This document shows positions 9,869-18,744 of a DNA stretch of 64,000 bases, one piece after another. The stretch lies in NCBI RefSeq assembly GCF_014643915.1, contig NZ_BMKE01000003.1, positions 1 to 64,000 on the forward strand, in the 5' to 3' direction. Positions within the stretch are counted from its first letter, which is position 1, and every line of letters begins with the position of its first letter. A program made the translations under genes and the position numbers. This DNA comes from Oceanisphaera marina (GTDB lineage Bacteria > Pseudomonadota > Gammaproteobacteria > Enterobacterales > Aeromonadaceae). The notes beneath the pieces are model-generated. The model saw only the letters and a list, made by a program, of their open reading frames with translations, was not told the DNA's origin and ran no database searches.

Positions 9869-10495
9869 ATGTCTCGGATCCGAGCGAAGAACGAAGAAGT
9901 TATCATACGTGCAGCCAGTCGAGTCTTTGCAGAACACGGCTACGCAGCCACTAAAACGGCCGCCATCGCCGAGCTGGCAGAATTGCCCAAACCCAATATT
10001 TATTATTATTTTGGCAGTAAGGAAAAACTCTACCGGGCCGTGCTGGAAAGCATTACCGAGCCGTTACTGGCGGCGTCGGCGCCCTTTATCGAATATCAGG
10101 ATCCCGTGCAGGCCCTGACGGCTTACATCAAATATAAATTGATGATTTCAAAAGATTATCCTTATGCTTCCAAGGTGTTTGCCAATGAAATCATGCACGG
10201 GGCACCTCACTTGCCTGCCGATATCATCGAACGACTCAGCGAACAGACCCGCACGCTGACTGCCAAACTGAAAGACTGGATGGCACAGGGGCTGATGGTG
10301 GATGTGGATGCGCATCATCTGCTGTTTGCTATCTGGTCTTCAACGCAAACCTATGCAGATTTTAACTGGCAGATCACCATGGCCCTGGGTAAGGAAGATC
10401 TGGATGAGCAGGACTTTGAACGAGCCGCTCTGCTGATCACCCAATTGGTGATTGGCGGATGTGCGGTTAAACCCTTATCTGACAGCAAACGCTAA
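9869..10495 (+). CDS. RutR-like TetR family regulator
   Basis: A 208-residue TetR regulator. The N-terminal HTH (about 8-50) contains IIRAASRVFAEHGYAATKTAAIAELAELPKPNIYYYFGSKEKLY, typical of RutR/YcdC. The C-terminal domain (FANEIMHGAPHLP, FAIWSSTQTYADFNWQI) also matches that subfamily. E. coli RutR responds to uracil/thymine and controls pyrimidine and purine genes. This gene lies immediately upstream of xdhABC, and a RutR-like box occurs before xdhA, which suggests local control of purine oxidation. ATG 9869 is preferred; the extension to 9782 overlaps the previous terminator. Confidence 0.8.
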   Translation: MSRIRAKNEEVIIRAASRVFAEHGYAATKTAAIAELAELPKPNIYYYFGSKEKLYRAVLESITEPLLAASAPFIEYQDPVQALTAYIKYKLMISKDYPYASKVFANEIMHGAPHLPADIIERLSEQTRTLTAKLKDWMAQGLMVDVDAHHLLFAIWSSTQTYADFNWQITMALGKEDLDEQDFERAALLITQLVIGGCAVKPLSDSKR

Positions 10496-10518
10496 CTGAA
10501 TATCACCAAACGTTGATA

Positions 10519-10547
10519 AAAACACCGAATTGCCTATTCGGTGTTTT
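10519..10547 (+). terminator. Terminator of the RutR-like gene
   Basis: AAAACACCGAAT (10519-10530), loop TGCCT, ATTCGGTGTTTT (10536-10547). Perfect 12-bp stem ending in T. Confidence 0.9.
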
Positions 10548-10552
10548 ACTTT

Positions 10553-10602
10553 CCACACCCACACCCACACCCACACCCACACCCACACCCACACCCACAC
10601 CC
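10553..10602. repeat. Hexanucleotide tandem repeat (CCACAC)8
   Basis: Eight uninterrupted CCACAC units plus a trailing CC, strand-asymmetric (C and A only on the plus strand). Intergenic, between the terminator of the RutR-like gene and the xdhA promoter region. A slippage-prone tract. Confidence 0.97.
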
Positions 10603-10742
10603 TACGCTTTCACATCCCACTACACTTATAGGTAGCCATTCAATCCGGCTCCGGGGACCCTGCTGATCATGGCGCATCAGGCGACACTCGAGTGTGTTAA
10701 TGGTTTGTTTCACAAATGAGTTATTAAATAGTAAAATATTTG

Positions 10743-10758
10743 TTGACTAATGGGTCAG
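10743..10758. promoter_or_regulatory. RutR-like operator upstream of xdhA
   Basis: TTGACTAATGGGTCAG matches the E. coli RutR consensus TTGACCA-NN-TGGTCAA (from memory) at 11 of 14 fixed positions. It sits 83 bases upstream of the xdhA start and about 250 bases after the RutR-like gene. A related site TTGACTTAAAAGTCAC occurs at 41215. The rest of the 345-base gap (10496-10840) holds only the terminator, the hexamer repeat and AT-rich promoter-like DNA. Confidence 0.55.
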
Positions 10759-10840
10759 GTTTCATTTTAATTACACATGAAGATATTATGATTTTGCTGA
10801 ATGGCAATGTGTGCGGTGTATTCGCTGAAGGAGGTAGGCC

Positions 10841-12286
10841 TTGATTAAGTTTCTGCTTAACCAGGAGTTGCGAGAGGAACAAGACCTTTCGCCAAATATG
10901 ACGGTGCTAAATTATCTGCGTACTCGCGTAGGCAAAACCGGCACCAAAGAAGGTTGTGGTTCCGGTGACTGTGGTGCCTGCACCGTGGTATTGGGGGAGC
11001 GCGACGGTGAACATATCCGTTATCAAACGGTTAACTCCTGCCTGACCTTTGTGTCTACGCTGCATGGCAAGCAATTGCTGACGGTCGAAGATCTCAAGTC
11101 GAAAGACGGCAGTCTGCACCCGGTGCAGCAAGCCATGGTGGACTTTCATGGTTCCCAGTGCGGCTTTTGTACCCCGGGCTTTATCATGTCGATGTTTGCC
11201 TTGAGCAAAAACAAGCCAACGGCCAACAAACACGACATCTTTGAAGCCCTGGCCGGCAACCTGTGTCGTTGTACCGGGTATCGCCCGATAGTGGATGCCG
11301 CCAGGACCATCTCCGAGCAGCCCCAGCTGGTGGATCAGTTTTCTCGTTACGAATCAGAGGTACTGACAAAGCTGGATCACATCGAGACCGACACCATGGT
11401 TACCCTTAACGGAAACGACAAGGTATGCTTCTCTCCGGTGTCCAGCGACGAGCTGGCCGGGCTGTTAATCGAGCATCCCGATGCCCAACTGCTGGCCGGT
11501 GGCACCGATCTGGCGCTGCAGGTCACGCAGTTTTATCGCGAACTCCCGAAGATGATTTACGTCGGCAACGTGGCCGACATGAAACAGCTTGAAGAAGATG
11601 ATCAGCAATTGGTAATTGGCGCGGCGCGTAGCCTGAGTGACAGTTACGAGGCGCTGAATCGCGTGTTCCCCGATATGGGCGAGCTGCTGCATCGCTTTGC
11701 TTCCCTGCAAATTCGCAACCAGGGTACCCTGGGCGGCAACATAGGTAATGCCTCGCCGATTGGTGATGCTCCCCCGGTGCTCATGGCACTGAATGCCCGC
11801 TTGGTCTTGCGCAAGGGTGAGCAACGCCGTGAACTGCCTATTGAAGACTACTTCCTCGATTACAAGAAGACGGCACAACAAACCAGCGAATTCATTGAAA
11901 AAATCATAGTGCCAAAACCGGCTGCAGATCAGCACTTCAAGGTCTACAAGCTGTCTAAACGATTGGATGATGATATTTCTGCAGTCTGTGGCGCCTTTAA
12001 CCTGACCATAGTGGGTGGAATGATCAGTGAGGCCCGCATTGCCTTTGGTGGTATGGCCGCAGTGCCCAAACGTGCCGCTGCCTGTGAGCGGGAGTTACTG
12101 AACAAGCCATGGAATCAGGCCACCGTCAAAGCGGCGATGAAAGCATTAAGTGGTGACTTTGAGCCCTTGTCTGACTTTAGAGCGAGCAAGGAATACCGCA
12201 GCAAAACCGCCACTAACTTGCTCTATAAGTTTTTTATCGAGCAACAAAGTCTGCAACTCGAAACCAGGGTGACGTCTTATGTCTAA
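10841..12286 (+). CDS. xdhA: Xanthine dehydrogenase small subunit (2Fe-2S and FAD)
   Basis: A 481-residue XdhA that passes electrons from the molybdenum subunit through two [2Fe-2S] clusters to FAD. First cluster ligands: Cys39, Cys44, Cys47 (CGSGDCGAC) and Cys67. Second: Cys107, Cys110 (CGFC), Cys142, Cys144 (CRC). The FAD domain (about 190-470) shows LLAGGTDLALQV and RNQGTLGGNIGNASPIGDAPP. Starts at TTG 10841, six bases after a strong AAGGAGG. Overlaps xdhB by 8 bases. First gene of xdhABC. Confidence 0.96.
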   Translation: MIKFLLNQELREEQDLSPNMTVLNYLRTRVGKTGTKEGCGSGDCGACTVVLGERDGEHIRYQTVNSCLTFVSTLHGKQLLTVEDLKSKDGSLHPVQQAMVDFHGSQCGFCTPGFIMSMFALSKNKPTANKHDIFEALAGNLCRCTGYRPIVDAARTISEQPQLVDQFSRYESEVLTKLDHIETDTMVTLNGNDKVCFSPVSSDELAGLLIEHPDAQLLAGGTDLALQVTQFYRELPKMIYVGNVADMKQLEEDDQQLVIGAARSLSDSYEALNRVFPDMGELLHRFASLQIRNQGTLGGNIGNASPIGDAPPVLMALNARLVLRKGEQRRELPIEDYFLDYKKTAQQTSEFIEKIIVPKPAADQHFKVYKLSKRLDDDISAVCGAFNLTIVGGMISEARIAFGGMAAVPKRAAACERELLNKPWNQATVKAAMKALSGDFEPLSDFRASKEYRSKTATNLLYKFFIEQQSLQLETRVTSYV

Positions 12287-14678
12287 CAAACCACAAAATA
12301 CACTGACCATCGATGAAATGATGGAACGGGTGAAGCAAAGTTTGCAAACCGGTGTAGGCAAGAGCGTGCCTCACGACAGTGCGGCCATGCAGGTGGCGGG
12401 TGAAGCACAATACATAGATGACCGGTTGGAGTTCCCCAACCAGCTGCATCTTTATGCGCGTCTGTCAGACCGGGCCCACGCGCGTATTACCAAGCTGGAT
12501 GTCAGCCCCTGTTACGAGTTTGAAGGTGTGACCATTGCCATTACCGCCGACGATGTACCGGGCGAACTGGATATCGGGCCTGTGCTGGCCGGTGATCCGC
12601 TGCTGGCCGATGGCAAGGTAGAGTATGTTGGCCAACCGGTGCTGGCGGTGGCGGCAAAAGATTTAGCCACCGCCCGCAAGGCGGCTATGGCCGCCATAGT
12701 GGAATACGAAGACTTGCCCGCGGTGCTGTCGGTGGAAGAAGCGCTTGAGAAAAAGCTGTTTGTTACCGAGAGTCACAAGCAGCAAAGAGGTGATTCTGCC
12801 GCCGGACTGGCCAATGCCAGGCACGTGATTGAAGGCAGCCTGCATATTGGTGGTCAGGAGCATTTTTATCTGGAGACCCAGGTCAGCTCTGTGGTGCCGA
12901 CCGAAGATGGCGGCATGATGGTATTTACTTCCAGCCAGAACCCGACCGAAGTACAGAAGCTGGTGGCCAGTGTGCTGGGCGTGTCCATGCACAAGGTGGT
13001 GATCGATATGCGCCGCATGGGCGGTGGGTTTGGCGGTAAGGAGACCCAGGCTGCGGGCCCTGCCTGTATGGCGGCCGTGGTAGCCCGGCTGACCGGTCGG
13101 CCCACCAAGATGCGTCTGCCTCGGGTAGAAGACATGATGATGACAGGTAAACGTCATCCGTTCTTCAATCAGTATAAAATTGGCTTTGATGACAACGGCC
13201 GCATTCAGGCCTCGGAAATTATCGTGGCGGGTAACTGTGGTTATTCTCCCGACTTGTCTTCTTCGATTGTCGATCGTGCCATGTTCCACTCGGATAACGC
13301 CTATTACCTGGGCGAGGCCACCGTCATCGGCCACAGATGCAAGACTCACACTGCATCCAATACCGCTTATCGCGGCTTTGGTGGTCCGCAGGGCATGATG
13401 ACCATAGAGCATGTGATGGACGAAATTGCCTCCTATCTGGGCAAGGATCCGCTCGACGTCCGCAAGGCCAACTTCTATGGCATCGATGATCGTAATGTCA
13501 CCCACTACCATCAGCCGGTAGAGCACAATATCATCCACGAAATGGTGGCCGATCTCGAGCTGTCCAGCGAATATGCCGCCCGCCGTGCCGAGATAAAGGC
13601 GTTCAACGCCCAGAGTCCGATCCTGAAAAAAGGCATCGCCATTACCCCGGTCAAGTTCGGGATCTCGTTTACCGCCACCTTCCTGAACCAGGGCGGGGCG
13701 CTGGTACATATTTATACCGATGGCAGTATCCACCTCAACCACGGTGGTACCGAAATGGGGCAGGGGCTGAACATCAAGGTTGCCCAGGTGGTGGCGGAAG
13801 AATTTCAGGTAGACATAGATCGTATTCAGATCACCGCCACCAATACCGACAAGGTGCCCAATACTTCACCCACGGCGGCGTCCAGCGGGACCGATCTTAA
13901 CGGCAAGGCGGCGCAGAATGCGGCGCAGATCATCAAGCAACGCTTGATCGACTGGGCGGCAGGGCACTTCCAGGTGAGCCCGGAAGAAGTGGTATTCAAG
14001 AATAACTTCGTCAAGATCCGTCATCAGATCCTGTCGTTCCAGGAGTTTGTGCAGCTGGCGTATTTCAATCAGATTTCGCTGTCCAGCACGGGTTTCTACC
14101 GTACGCCGAAGATCTTCTACGATCACGCGACCGGATCCGGTTCGCCTTTCTACTACTTTGCCTATGGCGCTGCCTGTGCCGAAGTGGTGATCGACACCCT
14201 GACCGGTGAGTACAAGATCCTGCGGGCTGATCTGCTGCACGATGTGGGGGACTCCCTGAATCCGGCCATCGATATTGGTCAGGTGGAGGGCGCCTTTGTG
14301 CAAGGGGTGGGCTGGTTAACCACCGAAGAGCTGGTGTGGAATGATGATGGCAAGCTGATGACCAATGGCCCTGCCGGTTACAAGATTCCGGCTGTGGCGG
14401 ATATGCCGATTGATTTTCGTACCACTCTGGTCGAGAACCGCAAGAATCCGGAAGACACCGTCTTTCATTCCAAGGCGGTGGGCGAGCCGCCCTTCATGCT
14501 GGGCATCTCGGTGTGGTGTGCGCTGAAAGATGCGGTGGCCAGCGTGTCCAACTATAAGAAGTACCCGCACATTGACTCACCGGCCACGCCGGAGCGGGTC
14601 CTGTGGGCGGTGGAGCAAATGCAGGCGCTGCTGGAAGAAGAGCAAGCAGTGGTAGCCGAAGAAGTGCTGGCTAAGTAA
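12279..14678 (+). CDS. xdhB: Xanthine dehydrogenase large subunit (molybdopterin)
   Basis: A 799-residue catalytic subunit that oxidises hypoxanthine to xanthine and xanthine to urate. Characteristic segments: SSQNPTEVQKLVASVL, RRMGGGFGGKE (Moco binding), AYRGFGGPQGM, HGGTEMGQGLNIKVAQV, and the C-terminal KAVGEPPFMLG with the active-site glutamate. Overlaps xdhA by 8 bases, so the two are coupled. A 200-base gap follows before xdhC. Confidence 0.97.
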   Translation: MSNKPQNTLTIDEMMERVKQSLQTGVGKSVPHDSAAMQVAGEAQYIDDRLEFPNQLHLYARLSDRAHARITKLDVSPCYEFEGVTIAITADDVPGELDIGPVLAGDPLLADGKVEYVGQPVLAVAAKDLATARKAAMAAIVEYEDLPAVLSVEEALEKKLFVTESHKQQRGDSAAGLANARHVIEGSLHIGGQEHFYLETQVSSVVPTEDGGMMVFTSSQNPTEVQKLVASVLGVSMHKVVIDMRRMGGGFGGKETQAAGPACMAAVVARLTGRPTKMRLPRVEDMMMTGKRHPFFNQYKIGFDDNGRIQASEIIVAGNCGYSPDLSSSIVDRAMFHSDNAYYLGEATVIGHRCKTHTASNTAYRGFGGPQGMMTIEHVMDEIASYLGKDPLDVRKANFYGIDDRNVTHYHQPVEHNIIHEMVADLELSSEYAARRAEIKAFNAQSPILKKGIAITPVKFGISFTATFLNQGGALVHIYTDGSIHLNHGGTEMGQGLNIKVAQVVAEEFQVDIDRIQITATNTDKVPNTSPTAASSGTDLNGKAAQNAAQIIKQRLIDWAAGHFQVSPEEVVFKNNFVKIRHQILSFQEFVQLAYFNQISLSSTGFYRTPKIFYDHATGSGSPFYYFAYGAACAEVVIDTLTGEYKILRADLLHDVGDSLNPAIDIGQVEGAFVQGVGWLTTEELVWNDDGKLMTNGPAGYKIPAVADMPIDFRTTLVENRKNPEDTVFHSKAVGEPPFMLGISVWCALKDAVASVSNYKKYPHIDSPATPERVLWAVEQMQALLEEEQAVVAEEVLAK

Positions 14679-14738
14679 CGTCGGGCGTAGTCTGGTCAGG
14701 TTGCATTAGTCGGGCAAAGGGTCCGCTCCGTCGACCGT

Positions 14739-14760
14739 GACATGCCAGGGATGGCATGTC
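14739..14760. repeat. Hairpin in the xdhB-xdhC gap
   Basis: GACATGCCA (14739-14747), loop GGGA, TGGCATGTC (14752-14760). No T tract follows, so it is more likely an mRNA processing or stabilising hairpin within xdhABC than a terminator. Confidence 0.7.
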
Positions 14761-14878
14761 CGAGCCCCCAAGGATGGGTTTATGGCGTGTCGGAGGAGTA
14801 GACCCTTAATCCGACGTTTCTCCTGGGATAAAGCCTGCGTTTGCTGTTGGTGGTAGAGGCGGTAGTAGAGGTAAAGTT

Positions 14879-15748
14879 ATGTTCAAGGATAACTGGATTC
14901 AGATACTGGCGGAGCTGGAACGCAAGGGTGAACCTTGTGTGATGGTGACAGTGGTCGAGCATAAAGGCTCGACGCCTCGTGACAGCGGTACCAAGATGCT
15001 GGTCACCGAGCAGGGCTGTTATGCCACCATAGGCGGTGGTCATCTCGAGTACAAGGCGCTGAAGCTGGCGCGCGAGATGTTGCTCGGTGGCGAACAGCAG
15101 ATGAAGGTCGAGCGCTTTAATCTGGGGGCCAGTCTGGGCCAGTGCTGTGGTGGCATGGCCAGCATCATGCTGGAACCTGTGATACGGGCGCGTCACCATC
15201 TGGTGCTGTTTGGCGCCGGCCATGTGGCCAAGGCACTGGTGCACATACTGGCGACGCTGCCGTTTCGCATTACCTGGGTTGACGAACGTGAATCCGAATT
15301 TCCGGCCGAGCTGCCCAGCGGTGTGACCCGAGTGATCAGTGACGATCCGGTCGGGGAGATAGCCGAGCAGCCGCCGGGGAGTTTTTATCTGGTGATGACC
15401 CATAACCATCAGCTGGATCTGGAGCTCTGTGCCCGGATTTTGAAGCGTCAGGATGCTCGATACTTCGGCGTGATTGGCTCGCAAACCAAGCGCAAACGCT
15501 TTGACTACAAGCTGAAAGAGCGTGGTTTCAGTGAAGACAGCCTGAGCCAGATGATTTGTCCTATCGGCTTGAGCGAGGTCAGCGGTAAACACCCCGCCGA
15601 AATTGCCGTCTCGGTGGCAGGGGAGTTGATCCGCGTATATCAGCAAGCAAACACGGGTTCCCCGTTGACGCTTTCGCAAGTGGCCTGCGACACGCCGCAC
15701 ATCACAGAGACTGATGACGTAACGGATGACGTGGTTGCGGCTCGATAA
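14879..15748 (+). CDS. xdhC: Xanthine dehydrogenase accessory protein XdhC
   Basis: A 289-residue XdhC, which binds and sulfurates the molybdenum cofactor and inserts it into XdhB. N-terminal domain: KGSTPRDSGTKMLV, YATIGGGHLEYKAL and the cysteine segment LGQCCGGMASIMLEP (about 80-100). The C-terminal Rossmann-like domain begins LVLFGAGHVAKALVHIL, with VMTHNHQLDLEL and GVIGSQTKRKRF. Followed by guaD after 42 bases. Confidence 0.95.
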   Translation: MFKDNWIQILAELERKGEPCVMVTVVEHKGSTPRDSGTKMLVTEQGCYATIGGGHLEYKALKLAREMLLGGEQQMKVERFNLGASLGQCCGGMASIMLEPVIRARHHLVLFGAGHVAKALVHILATLPFRITWVDERESEFPAELPSGVTRVISDDPVGEIAEQPPGSFYLVMTHNHQLDLELCARILKRQDARYFGVIGSQTKRKRFDYKLKERGFSEDSLSQMICPIGLSEVSGKHPAEIAVSVAGELIRVYQQANTGSPLTLSQVACDTPHITETDDVTDDVVAAR

Positions 15749-15790
15749 GCCAGCGGCAACCTTATTTTATTTTACAGGAGAAGCCTTTTC

Positions 15791-17107
15791 ATGACGCAAG
15801 TGACCGCATATCGCGCCGCCATTTTGCATAGCCTGGGTGACCCGGCCCAAGTGGGGCTGGAAGCAAGTTACGACTATTATGAAGACGGTATATTGGTGGT
15901 CACAGACGGCCATATCAGCGATATCGGCCCCGCCGAATCGGTGCTTGCACGCCTGCCAGTGGAAGCCGAACTGAAGCGCTTTGAACATAAGCTGATTACA
16001 GCCGGCTTCATTGACACCCACATTCATTTTCCGCAAACCGAAATGATTGCCTCTTATGGTGAGCAACTGCTGGACTGGCTGAATAACTATACCTTTCCTG
16101 AAGAGGGTAAGTTTGCCGACCCGGCTCATGCACAGCGGGTAGCCAGTTTCTTTCTCGATGAACTGCTGCGCAACGGCACCACCACCGCCATGGTCTTCGG
16201 TACCGTGCACAAGGCATCGGTAGAGGCCTTTTTTGCCGAGTCCGATAAGCGCAACATGCGCATGATTGCCGGCAAGGTAATGATGGATCGCCATGCCCCC
16301 GAGTATCTGCTGGATACCCCGGAGTCCAGTTATATCGACAGCAAGGACCTGATTGAGCGCTGGCATAAAAAAGGTCGTCAGCTGTATGCGGTGACGCCCC
16401 GGTTTGCCCCCACCAGTACTGCCGAACAGCTGGGCATGGCGGGCCGCTTGTTGGCAGAATACGATGACGTTTATCTACAAACGCACCTCTCTGAAAACAA
16501 GCAGGAAATTGCCTGGGTAAAAGAGTTGTTTCCGGAGCGCGCCGGTTATCTGGATGTATACGATCACTTTGGTCTGCTGGGCGATCGATCGGTCTTTGCC
16601 CATGCGGTTCATCTGGAGCAGGCAGAATGCGAGCGTATGGGCGCCACCGATTCGGTGATTTCCTTTTGCCCTACGTCGAACCTGTTTCTGGGCTCCGGGC
16701 TGCTGGATCTGCCCGAGGTGGAAAGCCACCAGATACGGGTTGGCCTGGGTACGGATGTAGGGGGAGGCACCAGCTTTTCCATGCTGCGCACCATCTCCGA
16801 GGCTTATAAAATACAGCAGTTGCAACAACATAAACTGCATCCATTAAAAGCCTTGTATCTGGCCACGCTGGGCGGGGCCCGGGCGCTGAGTCTGGATGAC
16901 AAGATTGGTAATCTGGCCATTGGCAAAGAAGCCGACTTTTTGATCCTCGACTTGCATGCCACGCCGTTAATGCACACCCGTATGAACAATACCCACCACT
17001 TATTCGAGTTGCTGTTTGTACTCATGATGCTGGGTGACGACCGGGCAATAGCTGAAACCTATATTGCGGGGAACCGTCAATATCGACGTGATAAAGACTC
17101 TGAATGA
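15791..17107 (+). CDS. guaD: Guanine deaminase
   Basis: A 438-residue amidohydrolase converting guanine to xanthine, the substrate of XdhAB. Zinc site: HxH in FIDTHIHFPQ (His77, His79), LQTHLSENKQE, FAHAVHLEQAE, and the aspartate in GLGTDVGGGTSFSM. PTSNLFLGSGLLDL is typical of the family. Good ACAGGAGA ribosome-binding site. Last gene of the xdhABC-guaD unit, followed by a terminator. Confidence 0.96.
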   Translation: MTQVTAYRAAILHSLGDPAQVGLEASYDYYEDGILVVTDGHISDIGPAESVLARLPVEAELKRFEHKLITAGFIDTHIHFPQTEMIASYGEQLLDWLNNYTFPEEGKFADPAHAQRVASFFLDELLRNGTTTAMVFGTVHKASVEAFFAESDKRNMRMIAGKVMMDRHAPEYLLDTPESSYIDSKDLIERWHKKGRQLYAVTPRFAPTSTAEQLGMAGRLLAEYDDVYLQTHLSENKQEIAWVKELFPERAGYLDVYDHFGLLGDRSVFAHAVHLEQAECERMGATDSVISFCPTSNLFLGSGLLDLPEVESHQIRVGLGTDVGGGTSFSMLRTISEAYKIQQLQQHKLHPLKALYLATLGGARALSLDDKIGNLAIGKEADFLILDLHATPLMHTRMNNTHHLFELLFVLMMLGDDRAIAETYIAGNRQYRRDKDSE

Positions 17108-17128
17108 GTCTGCTTATGAAAGTCATGC

Positions 17129-17156
17129 AAAAAGCGCCCAATAAGGGCGTTTTTTG
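17129..17156 (+). terminator. Terminator after guaD
   Basis: AAAAAGCGCCC (17129-17139), loop AATAA, GGGCG (17145-17149) followed by T6. Confidence 0.85.
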
Positions 17157-17210
17157 TGTTCAGTCACAGTCTTGATGATTGCGACTGTCGAATTGTGCAA
17201 AAACCAGTAA

Positions 17211-17226
17211 GATTGTATACGTGATT
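17211..17226. promoter_or_regulatory. TGTATAC operator-like motif upstream of the FCD-GntR gene
   Basis: GATTGTATACGTGATT with the GTATAC core at 17215-17220, about 85 bases before the regulator's start. It matches the centre of the 40-bp palindrome upstream of puuE and suggests autoregulation. Confidence 0.45.
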
Positions 17227-17303
17227 ACAAAAATTTAACTTACAGGCAAACATTAAAAGGTACTAATACTCGATAATGGCGGCCTTAACTGGAAACCTTA
17301 ATT

Positions 17304-18038
17304 ATGAGTTCACTCAGTCAACTGGAGCCAAGACCCGTCAAGTCGAGCTCAAATACTCAAGATGATATTGTTTATGAACATATTTTTGATGCGATTTTGG
17401 AGCAGCGTTTAGCGCCCGGTACCAAGCTTAGCGAAGAAGCGCTGGGAGAAATTTTCGGCGTTAGCCGCACTATTATCCGTCGCGCCCTGTTAAGGCTGTC
17501 TCATGAGCAGGTGGTCAGCATCCGCCCCAACCGGGGGGCCGTGGTGGCCGCGCCCAGCGTAGAAGAGGCAAGGCAGATTTTTGCGGCTCGTCGCGTGGTC
17601 GAGCTGGCCGTGATTGAACTGGCGGTAAAAAATGCCACACCCGAGAGTCTGGCGCGTATTCGTACCATGGTACAGGAAGAGCAGGATGCATTTGCCCGTG
17701 GCGATCGCGGCAGCGGCATTCGTTTGTCTGGTGAGTTTCATTTAGAGCTGGCGCACATGGCCAATAATACGCCTTTACTCAACTTTCAGCGCAGTGTGGT
17801 CTCACAAACGTCACTCATTATTGCCCAGTATGAGGTGGGTCATCAGGCGCATTGTTCCTTCAATGAACACGAAGCCCTGTTGCTGGCCATCGAATCCGGC
17901 GATCCGGCGCGTGCCGCCGCCATGATGGGTCAGCATCTTGATCATATCGAAGGTAAGTTGAATCTGGATAATGAGTCGGCTTCCACCGATTTGCATGTGG
18001 TGTTTTCGGGCGTGGTCAAGAAAAAGCCCAAAGCCTGA
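17304..18038 (+). CDS. GntR family regulator, FCD (FadR-like) subfamily
   Basis: A 244-residue regulator: N-terminal winged helix (about 22-90, with LAPGTKLSEEALGEIFGVSRTIIRRALLRLSHEQVV) and an all-helical FCD ligand domain (about 95-225) with metal-type histidines in GEFHLELAHMANN and FNEHEALLLAIESGDPARAAAMMGQHL. Placed between the xdh-guaD unit and the taurine cluster. Similar FCD regulators (for example Klebsiella HpxS) control purine use; a purine role is also supported by TGTATAC sites near this gene and near puuE. The effector is unknown. Confidence 0.8.
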   Translation: MSSLSQLEPRPVKSSSNTQDDIVYEHIFDAILEQRLAPGTKLSEEALGEIFGVSRTIIRRALLRLSHEQVVSIRPNRGAVVAAPSVEEARQIFAARRVVELAVIELAVKNATPESLARIRTMVQEEQDAFARGDRGSGIRLSGEFHLELAHMANNTPLLNFQRSVVSQTSLIIAQYEVGHQAHCSFNEHEALLLAIESGDPARAAAMMGQHLDHIEGKLNLDNESASTDLHVVFSGVVKKKPKA

Positions 18039-18276
18039 CCGCAGCCGTTTACTCTCCGCTCAAGGGTCGGGCATCGTCCGGCCCACTGTGATGTAATCTC
18101 TCCTTTGTTACCTGCTTACGCCACCTCTGCCGTGGTGCTTTTGCCGTGCGCGCATGCGAATCCCTGGCGTGGTCCAAGTCACGACCTTCAACTGGCGCTA
18201 CCGGCTTGAGCGTCTGCCTCCTAATGTTGTGAACATGTAAACAACAGTAACCGCTGTTGAAATTATGGTCATTGCA

Positions 18277-18292
18277 CAGCCTGTACAGGCTG
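18277..18292. promoter_or_regulatory. 16-bp perfect palindrome just upstream of tauX
   Basis: CAGCCTGTACAGGCTG, centred 23 bases before the tauX ATG and abutting its AAAAGGAGAG ribosome-binding site. It could be an operator or an mRNA hairpin that controls initiation. The wider 18039-18307 gap also has CAACAG/CTGTTG repeats (18242-18259) and no gene. Confidence 0.55.
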
Positions 18293-18307
18293 CAAAAGGA
18301 GAGTGTC

Positions 18308-18703
18308 ATGTCAGCAGAAAATCAAAAAACCGTCGCCTTGCTCGAGCAACTGTTTGCCGCCTTCAACCGTCACGATGTCGAGGGCGTCATGGCCTGCATG
18401 AGCGAAGATGTCGTGTTCGAGGGCGCCGCCGGATCCGAAGCCTACGGCACCCGCTTCAATGGTGCCGCCGAAGTGGCCGCCGCCTTCGTCAAGGTGTGGA
18501 CCACCTATCCCGATGTCAGCTGGCAGAACACCAGTCACTTCGCCGCGGGCGACAAGGGCGTGTCCCAGTGGACCTTCTGTGCCACCTGCCCGGACGGTAA
18601 GCGGATTGAAGCCGATGGCGTCGATATCTTTACCGTCAAAGACGGCAAGCTGGTGTTGAAACAGGCCTTCCGTAAAGACCGCCCCCTGCTGGATCCCCAG
18701 TAA
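18308..18703 (+). CDS. tauX: TauX-like taurine dehydrogenase small subunit (NTF2/SnoaL fold)
   Basis: A 131-residue protein of the SnoaL/NTF2-like fold: LLEQLFAAFNRHDVEGVMACMSEDVVFEGAAG, GAAEVAAAFVKVWTTYPDVSW, then WTFCATCPDGKRIEADGVDIFTVKDGKLV. In Paracoccus and Rhodobacter, tauX lies directly before tauY and encodes the small subunit of taurine dehydrogenase. The same order holds here, with TauR, Xsc and Pta following. ATG 18308 has AAAAGGAGAG upstream. The fold alone would not assign function; the call rests on context. Confidence 0.7.
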   Translation: MSAENQKTVALLEQLFAAFNRHDVEGVMACMSEDVVFEGAAGSEAYGTRFNGAAEVAAAFVKVWTTYPDVSWQNTSHFAAGDKGVSQWTFCATCPDGKRIEADGVDIFTVKDGKLVLKQAFRKDRPLLDPQ

Positions 18704-18744
18704 ATCATTACCCGGGTAGCCACTTTTCATTGGGGAATACGAAT

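Noticed and set aside
10553-10602. CRISPR-like array
   Set aside because: It is a continuous hexamer tandem repeat without spacers and with no cas genes nearby.
16549-16566. GTATAC core inside guaD (and another in tuf near 6558) as further FCD operators
   Set aside because: Both are in coding sequence and lack the TTG/CAA flanks, so they are expected by chance.
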